This document shows, piece after piece, positions 39,201 to 49,249 of a DNA stretch of 64,000 nt. The notes beneath the pieces were generated by a model that ran no database searches, was not told the origin of the DNA, and saw only the letters and a list, made by a program, of their open reading frames with translations. The translations under genes and the position numbers were made by a program. Source of the stretch: Neocallimastix lanati (nom. inval.) (Eukaryota > Neocallimastigomycota > Neocallimastigomycetes > Neocallimastigales > Neocallimastigaceae); the NCBI GenBank assembly GCA_016946835.1, contig JACVTC010000033.1:1284501-1348500 (forward strand). Reading direction: 5' to 3'. Numbering within the stretch: the first letter of the stretch is position 1; each line of letters starts with the position of its first letter.

Positions 39201-39875
39201 GAATTTGTTTATAATAACTCCATAAATGAATCTACAAAAGAAACACCCTTCTTTATTAATTATGGTTTTCATCCATCTATGGATGAATTTTTCTTATTAC
39301 CTGATATTGATACTAATAATAAAATTATTAAGGACTTAAGTATGAACTTTAATCATATTAAAGATGTTTTATTAAGGTCAAAAGAACTATATAAAATACA
39401 CGCAGATAAAAAGAGAATGCCACCTCCAATATTTAAAGAAAATGATTTAGTTTGGATACAAGCTCCTCCATCACTAAATATCGAAGATAGTTCAAAGTTA
39501 GCTCCTTGTAAATATGGACCATATAAAGTAATAGATGTTCTGAATAATCATAATTATAAAATAGATATTAAAAGGTCACCTTTTCCAAAACATCATCCTA
39601 TATTCCATGTTTCGGAGTTAGAACCTTTTATTCCAACACCTCAAAAGTTTTTAAAAAGAAGAACTCATGATGAATCTGTTAATGATATAATTGAAATCTC
39701 AGGATTTAGAACTAATTATAAAAAGAATCAATATGAATACAGAATCAGGTATAAATATAGAACTGCTTACAATTGGGTTCCTTCAGACGAAGTTGAAAAT
39801 AACCCCCGAAATCAAAATATTTATTTACAATATTTACAAAATGGAAGAAAACCTATTTCAATAGCTTATAACTAA
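36243..39875 (+). CDS. pol: Pol of element G: protease, reverse transcriptase, RNase H, integrase, divergent chromodomain
   Basis: 1210 residues from the first ATG; the frame is open upstream to gag. Protease MLDSGSFCNF at the start; Lys/Asn/Phe-rich linker to about 225; reverse transcriptase with LPPHRLTDCKI near 255, LRLCVDYKKLNA near 320 and YLDDILIYS near 422; RNase H VECDASN near 566 and YTDHRNL near 638; HHCC finger at about 796-833; integrase core IDFLCGLP near 859, DRGSQF and DHHETVGQVERC near 947; C-terminal DIIEISGFRTNYKKNQYEYR and NWVPSDEVENNP (about 1146-1196) fit a divergent chromodomain. Identical in sequence to Pol of I. Confidence 0.93.
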   Translation: MLDSGSFCNFITEDLVKTLNLKKYNLKSKILVKGISGDTTQIKNYVWLKFQIKINENKKVYFKNFKEKFLISNCIPTKLLFGNQFMRKFHIHYDYNKNFLYSYLDSHFYNKINKNANKNPQYYSRFNLVIKRFLKNYFLKHKFIKKFNYTKNSKNFKNFNQNKLNFKLNKYKKFLHKKFNFLINKTFFKLKNNHQNKKYKINNKFNYNYLIYSFLTNKENYEEDIEDIKIENIPLQYRDLAVVFSKKEADKLPPHRLTDCKIVLEKDASLHYGPIYPLSEEENKVLKEYIEENLKKGFIRPSESPAGYPVLFQKKKDGSLRLCVDYKKLNAVTIRNSYPLPLINDIIEKVKSAKYFTKLDLRSAYNLIRIKEGDEYKTAFRTKYGHYEYLVMPFGLKNAPATFQSFINSVLRPYLEKSVILYLDDILIYSEDLEEHHKQVRSVLQTLINNNLYAKLEKCEFDKEKVEFLGYILSGDGVSTDPKKIKSIEEWPTPKNIKEVQRFLGLCNYYRRFVKNFAKIAKPLHNLTRKNTKFIWDTNCENSFKLLKSKLTTSPVLHHPDVTKPFIVECDASNYAIGAVLSQKDENNKLHPVAYFSRSLQGSEINYTITEKELLAIRDSFLTWRHLLLGAKHKITVYTDHRNLIYTLGGKVGNQRQHRWHLFFQEYDFQLIYRQGTKNGKPDSLSRRPDYMKNNEDIKPENILDIKNVKDVPCFIGIMSNLLEKIIDAIKEDATAEDIKLYFSENNIKNNYAYKPFRKMERFKIKDNIILYNNLIYIPESLRLEILEKYHEKPTSGHLGIRRTLELITRNFWWPKIHEDVTSYVNSCECCARNKVNRHRKYGLLQPLDTPDRPWKSIEIDFLCGLPYSKGYTVIMVVVDRFSKMIHLIPFKQIPDAKQTAKAFITNIFKLHGLPCDMYTDRGSQFTSALWKEVMEYLNIKSKIATTDHHETVGQVERCNSFIEQYLRAYSRSYYHDDWIEWIHLAEFVYNNSINESTKETPFFINYGFHPSMDEFFLLPDIDTNNKIIKDLSMNFNHIKDVLLRSKELYKIHADKKRMPPPIFKENDLVWIQAPPSLNIEDSSKLAPCKYGPYKVIDVLNNHNYKIDIKRSPFPKHHPIFHVSELEPFIPTPQKFLKRRTHDESVNDIIEISGFRTNYKKNQYEYRIRYKYRTAYNWVPSDEVENNPRNQNIYLQYLQNGRKPISIAYN

Positions 39876-39893
39876 AATGATAATAATAATATT

Positions 39894-39937
<44 letters not shown>

Positions 39938-40485
39938 GAAATTTTATTTTTTATTATTATTAATTCGTTTTTAAATTTTATTTTATTATTATCAATTTTT
40001 CAGTCAAATTTCAATTTCAAAATTTCGAAATTTTCAAAATTTTCAAAATTCAAAAACATAGCTATGTTACACTTACATCTATCAATTTATAATCTAATTT
40101 TATTCATAAATTCATTAATTATTATAATTTTCAATTTTTAAAGTTAATGCATAAAATTAAAAAGTTAATTGAAATTAAAATTTCAAAATTTCAATTTCAA
40201 AAATTTTTAATCAAAAACATTTAAAAATGGTACCATCATATTCTTAAACATCAATTTTCATAATAAAATTTTAATTTTATTAAATTTTAGAGATTTCAAA
40301 ATTTCAATGAAATGGCCACTTATAAAGGGTTTCCTTTAAAAATTTAAAAGGACTAAAGTGACCTTCCTCTTTCATAAATTAAAAATTTTTAATTTAAGAA
40401 ATTCCAAAAAATTTTTTAACAAAAATTTAATCCTCCTTATCGTTACACAAAAATCGTCTTGAATCCGATTTTTATGGGAGGGCAT
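39876..40485 (+). other. 3' untranslated region of element G
   Basis: A run of about 36 A starts some 20 nt after the pol stop, then A+T-rich sequence, a hairpin AAAAATCG...CGATTTTT (40449-40473) with core TCGTCTTGAATCCGA, and the polypurine tract ATGGGAGGGCAT against the LTR. A small hydrophobic frame (39935-40141) looks incidental. Confidence 0.7.
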
Positions 40486-41221
40486 TGTTGAAATTATAAC
40501 TGAATTGAAATCTCAATTTCAGTTATTTACATTTCAATAGTTAACAAATATTATTTATTTAATTATAAATAATATATATATTTAAATAATTAATAATTAA
40601 TATAAATTCTTATTTAATATTTAAGGAATTATCTTAGGCCTAATAATTCTGAGAATATTAGTAAATAAGATTTATATTAATAATTTCAATTATCTACATA
40701 TGACGTCACATGTATTTATTTATATTATGTTTATATATATGTTTACATCATATATATTAACTACTATTTTTAATTATTCAAATTAATTATATAATTATAA
40801 ATTAAATTTATTTAGTTATATTAAATATTTTAAACATATCGATATTGTTATTATCTTAATATTTTATTAATATTCATATTACTATATTATTAATATCTTA
40901 TAATTAAATATTATTATTATGTAACTTACAAAGTATAAAAGAAAGATGTAAAAATCTATCTTTTATGTTCTTTGTAAGGTTATTGTACTTACAATAATTA
41001 TATACTAATAATTCAATAAATAAATATTTTCATAAATCCTTCAAAGAAATTATTATTTAAAATATTCTTAGATATTAAGTGTTTAAATAACTTAACTATT
41101 TATCTTATATTATTTTTATATTATTATTAATTAATTATTGTTGGATTATTAATATATAATTCAACATATTAACCTAGTAACGTTATTAATCATAAAACTA
41201 TTTTATATCTTAATTTTAACA
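40486..41221 (+). repeat. 3' LTR of element G
   Basis: 736 bp and almost identical to the left LTR. Confidence 0.92.
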
Positions 41222-41226
41222 AATAT

Positions 41227-41272
41227 TTTCTTTAAATAGTTTAATTTTTCTTTATTTAATTGTACCGTAACA
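41227..41272 (-). repeat. 5' LTR of element F, terminal 46 nt
   Basis: Remainder of F's LTR after G; ends GTACCGTAACA and is followed by CAAA (41273-41276). Confidence 0.75.
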
Positions 41273-42254
41273 CAAATGGTAGACTCGGGGTTGACACTTA
41301 GATATTTAAAATCAAGCAAGGGGGGACGGGTATTACCCTGCTTTGATTTTAAATAAAAAAAAAATAATAATTCTTTTTTTAAAAGTTATTTATTTATTTT
41401 TTTTTATTAATATAAAATTTTTTATTTAAAGTACACATATTTAATTTTTAAGAAATTGTTACAATATTTATATTTGTTTATAAATTTAAAGTATAATTAA
41501 TTGTTTATAATTTAAGTAATTTTATAGAATTATTGAATTAATTTTATATCAATAATTCATTTTTGTTTTAATTTTTATAAATATAATAATATAATATTCA
41601 AATATAATTTAATTAAAAATAATTATAAAATAAATATATAGAAAATAGTTTTTACTATTTTCTTTGATATTTTTAAGTTAAATAAATTGTTTTTAAAGAT
41701 TAATATAATAAATTTAATAATCTTTAATTATTTTAAATAATACTTGTAATTATTTTCAAAATAAAATAAAATTTTTATAATATTTAATTAATAAATTTGA
41801 TAATATTTAAATAATAATTTTTATAATAAGTAATAATTTTTAATAATAATTTTTAATAATAAATTTAATTAATAATCTTAATAATTTTATAATAATATTT
41901 AATAGTTATAATAAATAAATTTTTATAATAATATTTAATAATTTTAATAATTTTATAATATTAATAATTTATAATAATTTTTAGAATAATATTTAATTAA
42001 TAATTTTAATAATTTTATAATAATTTTTATAATAATATTTAATTAATATTTTTAATAATTTAGTATCTTAAAAGTATAATTTTAATATTTACAATTGTAT
42101 TTTAATATATACATATATTTAATAATATAACAATAAAGTGATTAATTAAAATTTATTTACATTATTTACAAATTAAAATTAATTTATATCAAAATAAATT
42201 AAATTTACAATGAGGTTTAGGTTATGAAGAATATAGGAAAGTACAATTTAGTAA

Positions 42255-42955
42255 TGTTAAAATTAAGATATAAAATAGTTTTATGATTAATAACGTTACT
42301 AGGTTAATATGTTGAATTATATATTAATAACCCAACAATAATTAATTAATAATAATATAAAAATAATATAAGATAAATAGTTAAGTTATTTAAACACTTA
42401 ATATCTAAGAATATTTTAAATAATAATTTCTTTGAAGGATTTATGAAAATATTTATTTATTGAATTATTAGTATATAATTATTGTAAATACAATAACCTT
42501 ACAAAGAACATAAAAGATAGATTTTTACATCTTTCTTTTATACTTTGTAAGTTACATAATAATAGTATTTAATTATAAGATAATAATAATATAGTAAAAT
42601 GAATATTAATAAAATATTAAAATAATAACAATATCGATATGTTTAAAATATTTAATATAATTAAATAAATTTAATTTGTATAATTAATTTGAATAATTAA
42701 AAATAGTAATTAATATATATGATATAAACATATATATAAACATATATATAAACATAATATAAATAAATACATGTGACGTCATATGTAAATAATTGAAATT
42801 ATTAATATAAATCTTATTTATTAATATTTTCAGAATTATTAGGCCTAAGATAATTCTTTAAATACTAAATAAGAATTTATATTAATTATTAATTAAATGT
42901 ATATTGAAATGTGAATAACTGAAATTGAGATTTCAATTCAGTTATAATTTCAACA
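42255..42955 (-). repeat. 3' LTR of element I
   Basis: 701 bp. More divergent from G's LTRs than the right copy is, including in its middle part. Confidence 0.9.
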
Positions 42956-43505
42956 ATGCCCTCCCATAAAAATCGGATTCAAGACGATTTTTGTGTAACG
43001 ATAAGGAGGACTAAATTTTTTGTTAAAAATTTTTTGAAATTTCTTAAATTAAAATTTTTTTAATTTATAAAGGAGGAAGGCCACTTGAGTCCTTTTAAAT
43101 TTTAAAAGGAAACCCTTTATAAGTGACCATTTCATTGAAATTTTGAAATTTCTAAAATTTAATAAAATTAAAATTTTGTTATAAAAATTGATGTTTAAGA
43201 ATATGATGGTAATTTTTAAATGTTTTTGATTAAAAATTTTTGAAATTGAAATTTTGAAATTTTAATTTCAATTAACTTTTTAATTTTATGCATTAACTTT
43301 AAAAAAAATTGAAAATTATAATAATTAATGAATTTATGAATAAAATTAGATTATAAATTGATAGTTGTAAGTGTAACATAGCTATGTTTTTGAATTTTGA
43401 AAATTTTGAAAATTTCGAAATTTTGAAATTGAAATTTGACTGAAAAATTGATAATAATAAAATAAAATTTAAAAACGAATTAATAATAATAAAAAATAAA
43501 ATTTC

Positions 43506-43549
<44 letters not shown>

Positions 43550-43567
43550 AATATTATTATTATCATT
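42956..43567 (-). other. 3' untranslated region of element I
   Basis: Polypurine tract at the LTR border, conserved hairpin (42968-42992), A+T-rich sequence, and a T-run (sense A) at about 43509-43544. Scattered differences from G are confined to the outer part (to about 43215); inside that the two match. Confidence 0.7.
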
Positions 43568-46500
43568 TTAGTTATAAGCTATTGAAATAGGTTTTCTTCC
43601 ATTTTGTAAATATTGTAAATAAATATTTTGATTTCGGGGGTTATTTTCAACTTCGTCTGAAGGAACCCAATTGTAAGCAGTTCTATATTTATACCTGATT
43701 CTGTATTCATATTGATTCTTTTTATAATTAGTTCTAAATCCTGAGATTTCAATTATATCATTAACAGATTCATCATGAGTTCTTCTTTTTAAAAACTTTT
43801 GAGGTGTTGGAATAAAAGGTTCTAACTCCGAAACATGGAATATAGGATGATGTTTTGGAAAAGGTGACCTTTTAATATCTATTTTATAATTATGATTATT
43901 CAGAACATCTATTACTTTATATGGTCCATATTTACAAGGAGCTAACTTTGAACTATCTTCGATATTTAGTGATGGAGGAGCTTGTATCCAAACTAAATCA
44001 TTTTCTTTAAATATTGGAGGTGGCATTCTCTTTTTATCTGCGTGTATTTTATATAGTTCTTTTGACCTTAATAAAACATCTTTAATATGATTAAAGTTCA
44101 TACTTAAGTCCTTAATAATTTTATTATTAGTATCAATATCAGGTAATAAGAAAAATTCATCCATAGATGGATGAAAACCATAATTAATAAAGAAGGGTGT
44201 TTCTTTTGTAGATTCATTTATGGAGTTATTATAAACAAATTCAGCAAGGTGAATCCATTCAATCCAATCATCATGATAATATGATCTTGAGTAAGCTCTT
44301 AAATATTGTTCAATAAAAGAATTACACCTTTCAACTTGACCAACTGTTTCATGATGGTCAGTTGTAGCGATTTTTGATTTAATGTTTAAATATTCCATTA
44401 CTTCTTTCCAAAGAGCACTTGTAAATTGAGATCCTCTATCTGTATACATATCACAAGGCAATCCGTGTAGTTTAAATATATTTGTAATGAAAGCTTTGGC
44501 AGTTTGTTTGGCATCAGGTATTTGTTTAAACGGAATTAAATGAATCATCTTAGAGAAACGATCAACAACTACCATAATAACGGTGTATCCTTTAGAATAA
44601 GGAAGACCACATAGAAAATCAATTTCGATAGACTTCCAAGGTCTATCAGGAGTATCTAAAGGTTGTAAAAGACCATATTTTCTATGTCTATTAACCTTGT
44701 TTCTTGCACAACATTCACAAGAATTAACATAACTTGTAACATCTTCATGTATTTTTGGCCACCAAAAGTTTCTTGTAATTAGTTCTAGAGTTCTTCTTAT
44801 ACCAAGATGTCCAGAAGTGGGTTTTTCATGATATTTTTCTAAAATTTCTAATCTAAGTGATTCAGGAATATAAATTAAATTGTTATATAATATAATATTA
44901 TCTTTTATTTTAAATCTTTCCATTTTCCTAAATGGTTTATAAGCATAATTATTTTTAATATTGTTTTCACTAAAGTATAATTTAATATCTTCAGCAGTAG
45001 CATCTTCTTTAATAGCATCAATAATTTTTTCTAGTAAATTACTCATAATTCCTATAAAACAGGGAACATCTTTTACATTTTTAATATCTAATATATTTTC
45101 TGGTTTAATATCTTCGTTATTCTTCATATAGTCAGGTCTTCTTGAAAGACTATCTGGTTTCCCATTTTTAGTTCCTTGTCTATATATAAGTTGGAAATCA
45201 TATTCCTGAAAGAATAAGTGCCATCTATGCTGTCTTTGATTACCAACTTTTCCTCCTAAAGTATAGATTAAATTTCTATGGTCAGTATAGACAGTAATTT
45301 TATGTTTTGCACCAAGTAAAAGATGTCGCCAAGTTAAGAAAGAATCTCTAATAGCTAATAACTCTTTTTCTGTAATGGTATAATTTATTTCGGAGCCTTG
45401 TAAACTTCTTGAAAAGTAAGCAACAGGATGTAATTTATTATTTTCATCTTTCTGAGATAAAACAGCACCTATAGCATAGTTACTTGCATCACATTCTACT
45501 ATGAATGGTTTAGTTACATCTGGGTGATGCAGTACTGGAGAAGTAGTTAATTTACTTTTTAATAATTTAAATGAATTTTCACAATTTGTATCCCAAATAA
45601 ATTTTGTATTTTTTCTTGTTAAATTATGGAGAGGCTTAGCTATTTTTGCAAAATTTTTTACAAATCTCCTATAGTAATTACATAAGCCTAAAAATCGTTG
45701 TACTTCTTTAATATTTTTCGGAGTTGGCCACTCTTCTATAGATTTAATTTTCTTTGGGTCAGTAGATACACCATCACCAGATAAAATGTAACCTAGGAAT
45801 TCAACTTTTTCTTTATCGAATTCACATTTTTCTAATTTTGCGTATAAATTATTATTAATTAAAGTTTGTAATACACTTCTTACTTGTTTGTGATGTTCTT
45901 CCAAATCCTCAGAATAAATTAAAATATCATCCAAATATAAAATAACACTTTTTTCCAAATAAGGTCTGAGTACAGAATTAATAAATGATTGGAAAGTGGC
46001 TGGGGCATTTTTCAACCCAAAAGGCATTACGAGATATTCGTAATGACCATATTTAGTTCGAAAAGCTGTTTTATATTCATCCCCCTCTTTTATACGAATT
46101 AGGTTATAGGCAGATCTTAGATCTAATTTTGTGAAATATTTTGCACTTTTAACCTTTTCAATGATATCATTAATAAGTGGAAGAGGATATGAATTTCTAA
46201 TGGTAACAGCGTTTAACTTTTTGTAATCCACACACAATCTTAAAGAACCATCTTTCTTTTTTTGAAATAAGACAGGATAACCAGCTGGAGATTCAGAAGG
46301 TCTAATAAATCCCTTCTTTAAATTTTCTTCTATATATTCTTTTAAAACTTTATTTTCTTCTTCAGATAATGGGTAGATAGGTCCATAATGAAGAGAAGCA
46401 TCCTTTTCTAAAACTATTTTACAGTCAGTTAAACGATGTGGCGGTAGTTTATCTGCTTCTTTCTTACTAAATACAACAGCCAAATCTCGATATTGAAGCG

Positions 46501-47200
46501 GAATATTTTCGATTTTTATATCTTCAATATCTTCTTCATAATTTTCTTTATTTGTTAAAAATGAATAAATTAAATAATTATAGTTAAATTTATTATTAAT
46601 TTTATATTTTTTATTTTGGTGATTGTTTTTTAATTTAAAAAATGTTTTATTGATTAAAAAATTAAATTTTTTATGAAGAAATTTTTTATATTTATTAAGT
46701 TTAAAATTTAATTTATTTTGATTAAAATTTTTGAAATTTTTTGAATTTTTTGTATAATTAAATTTTTTTATGAATTTATGTTTTAAAAAATAATTTTTTA
46801 AAAATCTTTTTATCACTAAATTAAACCGAGAATAATATTGTGGATTTTTATTAGCATTTTTATTAATTTTGTTATAAAAGTGAGAATCTAAATAAGAATA
46901 TAGGAAGTTTTTATTATAATCGTAATGAATATGAAACTTCCTCATAAATTGATTTCCAAAAAGTAATTTTGTTGGAATACAATTCGAAATTAAAAATTTT
47001 TCTTTAAAATTTTTAAAATAAACTTTTTTATTTTCATTAATTTTAATTTGAAATTTTAGCCAAACATAATTCTTTATCTGGGTTGTATCACCAGAAATTC
47101 CTTTGACTAAAATTTTTGATTTTAAATTATATTTTTTCAAGTTTAAAGTTTTTACTAAATCTTCTGTAATAAAATTACAGAAGGAGCCTGAATCTAACAT
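43568..47200 (-). CDS. pol: Pol of element I
   Basis: 1210 residues, the same protein as Pol of G: retropepsin, reverse transcriptase with YLDDILIYS, RNase H, HHCC integrase and divergent chromodomain-like end, in that order. Identity over the whole length contrasts with the divergence of I's own LTRs. Expression is by -1 frameshift from gag. Confidence 0.93.
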   Translation of the reverse strand: MLDSGSFCNFITEDLVKTLNLKKYNLKSKILVKGISGDTTQIKNYVWLKFQIKINENKKVYFKNFKEKFLISNCIPTKLLFGNQFMRKFHIHYDYNKNFLYSYLDSHFYNKINKNANKNPQYYSRFNLVIKRFLKNYFLKHKFIKKFNYTKNSKNFKNFNQNKLNFKLNKYKKFLHKKFNFLINKTFFKLKNNHQNKKYKINNKFNYNYLIYSFLTNKENYEEDIEDIKIENIPLQYRDLAVVFSKKEADKLPPHRLTDCKIVLEKDASLHYGPIYPLSEEENKVLKEYIEENLKKGFIRPSESPAGYPVLFQKKKDGSLRLCVDYKKLNAVTIRNSYPLPLINDIIEKVKSAKYFTKLDLRSAYNLIRIKEGDEYKTAFRTKYGHYEYLVMPFGLKNAPATFQSFINSVLRPYLEKSVILYLDDILIYSEDLEEHHKQVRSVLQTLINNNLYAKLEKCEFDKEKVEFLGYILSGDGVSTDPKKIKSIEEWPTPKNIKEVQRFLGLCNYYRRFVKNFAKIAKPLHNLTRKNTKFIWDTNCENSFKLLKSKLTTSPVLHHPDVTKPFIVECDASNYAIGAVLSQKDENNKLHPVAYFSRSLQGSEINYTITEKELLAIRDSFLTWRHLLLGAKHKITVYTDHRNLIYTLGGKVGNQRQHRWHLFFQEYDFQLIYRQGTKNGKPDSLSRRPDYMKNNEDIKPENILDIKNVKDVPCFIGIMSNLLEKIIDAIKEDATAEDIKLYFSENNIKNNYAYKPFRKMERFKIKDNIILYNNLIYIPESLRLEILEKYHEKPTSGHLGIRRTLELITRNFWWPKIHEDVTSYVNSCECCARNKVNRHRKYGLLQPLDTPDRPWKSIEIDFLCGLPYSKGYTVIMVVVDRFSKMIHLIPFKQIPDAKQTAKAFITNIFKLHGLPCDMYTDRGSQFTSALWKEVMEYLNIKSKIATTDHHETVGQVERCNSFIEQYLRAYSRSYYHDDWIEWIHLAEFVYNNSINESTKETPFFINYGFHPSMDEFFLLPDIDTNNKIIKDLSMNFNHIKDVLLRSKELYKIHADKKRMPPPIFKENDLVWIQAPPSLNIEDSSKLAPCKYGPYKVIDVLNNHNYKIDIKRSPFPKHHPIFHVSELEPFIPTPQKFLKRRTHDESVNDIIEISGFRTNYKKNQYEYRIRYKYRTAYNWVPSDEVENNPRNQNIYLQYLQNGRKPISIAYN

Positions 47201-47371
47201 AGATTCAGTTTTTAATTTATTATTATCATTTTTAATATTTTTTATATTATTTGAAAATGATGTTGGAATATATGTATCAAATAAAAGGAAAGTTGAAGGT
47301 AATTTTTTATTTACTACATTATTAAATGTAGGAAAATTATAATGAAGAATTCTTGTGTTTTTTATTATATT

Positions 47372-47404
47372 GGACTTCTGTTGAAGTCCATTGTTTAGTT
47401 TTTT
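47372..47404 (-). promoter_or_regulatory. -1 frameshift signal of element I
   Basis: A_AAA_AAC (47398-47404), 8-nt spacer (47390-47397), 7-bp hairpin (47372-47389); identical to G. Confidence 0.82.
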
Positions 47405-48471
47405 GTTTTATTATTATTGCTACTAGTTTTATTACTATTATAATTGTTATTATTGTAATTATTATTATAATTACTTTTGTTATTATAATTGTTATTAGAA
47501 TTATAATTTTTATCATGATTAATATGGGTACTAACGTGTTTTGAATGTTTATTATTACTGCTTCTAGAAAGTTTTGAATTACCATTATTTGATTTTATTT
47601 GATTTTTTGTTTTTAATGTATTTTCAAGTAAAATACATTTAGTATAAATAGTACCAAGATCAACAGGGAATTCTTCCATTTCTTCAATTACTTCTTGGAA
47701 TTTTGAATGTAACCCATTATAGAAAATTAAAACTAAGGCTTCTTCACTGAATCCAAGACCATTCGAAAGAGTTCTAAATTGTTCAATATAATCATTTATT
47801 TTCCCATAGTTATGTTTCAATTTTATTAATTGAATCTTAGCTAATTTTTTGCTTGCAACGTTGGAAAATGCTTTTCTTAATTCAGTAGTCAATTCAGAAA
47901 GAGTTTTTGGGTTAGTATCCTTGTACGTAGCTAGATACCAATTACGAGCGCCATCTCTTAAACGGGATTTAATAAAGTTAATTTTGATATCTTCTGTAGC
48001 TTCTGAATTTGGATATGTTTTAAAGGTATCTTCACAAAGTTGACAGAATAGATCAGTTTCTTTAGTATCTCCAGAGAAAAATCCAGGTTCAGGAACTTGT
48101 TGTAAACGGTTTGAAAAAGCATTCCTCATAATAACATCATTGTCATCATCACGTCTAGTAATGGTAGATACATTATCCTCTTGTGTTCGACTAGTAGAAG
48201 GAATATCATTTGTAGCAATATTTATATTTAACTTTTCATCTAAAATTTTTGTTAAATTAGATAATTGATTAATAATATTTTTATTATCTTTGTAAAGTGT
48301 ATAAAGTTTTTTTTGTAAGTCCTTGTTATATTCATTAAAATCTTCTTTTAATAAAAAACTATCATTAACAGAAGAAGCCAATTCGGATACAGTAACTTGG
48401 GCGTCAGACCTTAATTTATTAACTTCTGACATTGGAGCAATGTCAGCCCATACATTATTGTAAAAAGACAT
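47395..48471 (-). CDS. gag: Gag of element I
   Basis: 358 residues, the same protein as Gag of G, with the Gag domain at about 115-275 and an Asn/Ser-rich tail without zinc knuckle. Confidence 0.92.
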   Translation of the reverse strand: MSFYNNVWADIAPMSEVNKLRSDAQVTVSELASSVNDSFLLKEDFNEYNKDLQKKLYTLYKDNKNIINQLSNLTKILDEKLNINIATNDIPSTSRTQEDNVSTITRRDDDNDVIMRNAFSNRLQQVPEPGFFSGDTKETDLFCQLCEDTFKTYPNSEATEDIKINFIKSRLRDGARNWYLATYKDTNPKTLSELTTELRKAFSNVASKKLAKIQLIKLKHNYGKINDYIEQFRTLSNGLGFSEEALVLIFYNGLHSKFQEVIEEMEEFPVDLGTIYTKCILLENTLKTKNQIKSNNGNSKLSRSSNNKHSKHVSTHINHDKNYNSNNNYNNKSNYNNNYNNNNYNSNKTSSNNNKTKN

Positions 48472-48495
48472 ATTAAAGTAGTAACCAAAACTAGG

Positions 48496-48508
48496 GTAAG
48501 GTTATTGT
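48496..48508 (-). other. Self-primer binding site of element I
   Basis: Complementary over 13 nt to 48735-48747 in the 5' LTR, which follows the TATA box (48780-48787 on the plus strand) by about 40 nt. Confidence 0.78.
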
Positions 48509-49194
48509 TAAAATTAAGATATAAAATAGTTTTATGATTAATAACGTTACTAGGTTAATATGTTGAATTATATATTAATAACCCAACAATAATTAATTAA
48601 TATAAAAATAATATAAGATAAATAGTTAAGTTATTTAAACACTTAATATCTAAGAATATTTTAAATAATAATTTCTTTGAAGGATTTATGAAAATATTTA
48701 TTTATTGAATTATTAGTATATAATTATTGTAAGTACAATAACCTTACAAAGAACATAAAAGATAGATTTTTACATCTTTCTTTTATACTTTGTAAGTTAC
48801 ATAATAATAATATTTAATTATAAGATATTAATAATATAGTAATATGAATATTAATAAAATATTAAGATAATAACAATATCGATATGTTTAAAATATTTAA
48901 TATAACTAAATAAATTTAATTTATAATTATATAATTAATTTGAATAATTAAAAATAGTAGTTAATATATATGATGTAAACATATATATAAACATAATATA
49001 AATAAATACATGTGACGTCATATGTAGATAATTGAAATTATTAATATAAATCTTATTTATTAATATTTTCAGAATTATTAGGCCTAAGATAATTCTTTAA
49101 ATACTAAATAAGAATTTATATTAATTATTAATTAAATGTATATTGAAATGTGAATAACTGAAATTGAGATTTCAATTCAGTTATAATTTCAACA
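48506..49194 (-). repeat. 5' LTR of element I
   Basis: 689 bp. From 48506 to about 49050 it follows G's LTR; from there to its end it follows I's own 3' LTR type. Confidence 0.88.
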
Positions 49195-49249
49195 AGTAAA
49201 GAATTATTAATAATAAAATAAAGGTTATTAATTCATTCTTTACCACAAA

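Larger units (their letters stand above)
34208..41221 (+). mobile_element. Element G: whole-looking Ty3/gypsy chromovirus, self-primed class
   Basis: LTRs 34208-34937 (730 bp) and 40486-41221 (736 bp) differ by about one substitution and one 6-bp step. Target duplication AATAT (34203-34207, 41222-41226). gag, frameshift signal, pol, conserved hairpin and polypurine tract are all present; no breaks seen. It leaves exactly 46 nt of F's LTR on its right. Same family as I (inverted, 1 kb away) and related to B. Confidence 0.93.
28251..41272 (-). mobile_element. Element F: Ty3/gypsy element, tRNA-primed class, 3' part missing, interrupted by G
   Basis: Minus-strand element with 5' LTR (33412-34207 plus 41227-41272), primer site, leader and intact-looking gag. 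Its pol is broken (about three breaks including the loss of the 3' end), and the left end merges into copia fragment E near 28250, so no 3' LTR remains. G (34208-41221) sits in the LTR. Its closest relative in the window is J: same primer site, similar Gag and Pol. F ends ...GTAACA, followed by CAAA and solo LTR H. Confidence 0.87.
42255..49194 (-). mobile_element. Element I: whole-looking Ty3/gypsy chromovirus, inverted copy of G
   Basis: LTRs 42255-42955 (701 bp) and 48506-49194 (689 bp); target duplication AGTAA (42250-42254, 49195-49199). L preserves the empty site and confirms it. Gag and Pol are identical to G's; no breaks seen. Unlike G, its LTRs differ from each other at eight or more bases plus indels. 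It leaves exactly 46 nt of H on its right. Confidence 0.93.
41277..49245 (-). mobile_element. Element H: solo LTR, interrupted by I
   Basis: The two parts (41277-42254 and 49200-49245) together match L (62748-63780), about 1.02 kb. Ends TGGTAGACTC...TTCTTTACCA; target duplication CAAA (41273-41276, 49246-49249). No internal region of this family is in the window. The right end, read on the minus strand (TGGTAAAGAATG), resembles the U3 starts of C and K, so I infer minus orientation and the tRNA-primed class. Near its left end an inverted repeat, TTTAAAATCAA...TTGATTTTAAA, brackets a G-rich/C-rich core (about 41305-41356). Confidence 0.8.

Noticed and set aside
39935-40141. 68-residue hydrophobic frame after pol of G, with a near-identical copy in I (43299-43508)
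   Set aside because: It is conserved only because the two elements are near-identical copies; it has no counterpart in B, and A+T-rich sequence readily gives Phe/Ile/Leu-rich frames. Not called as an envelope-like gene.
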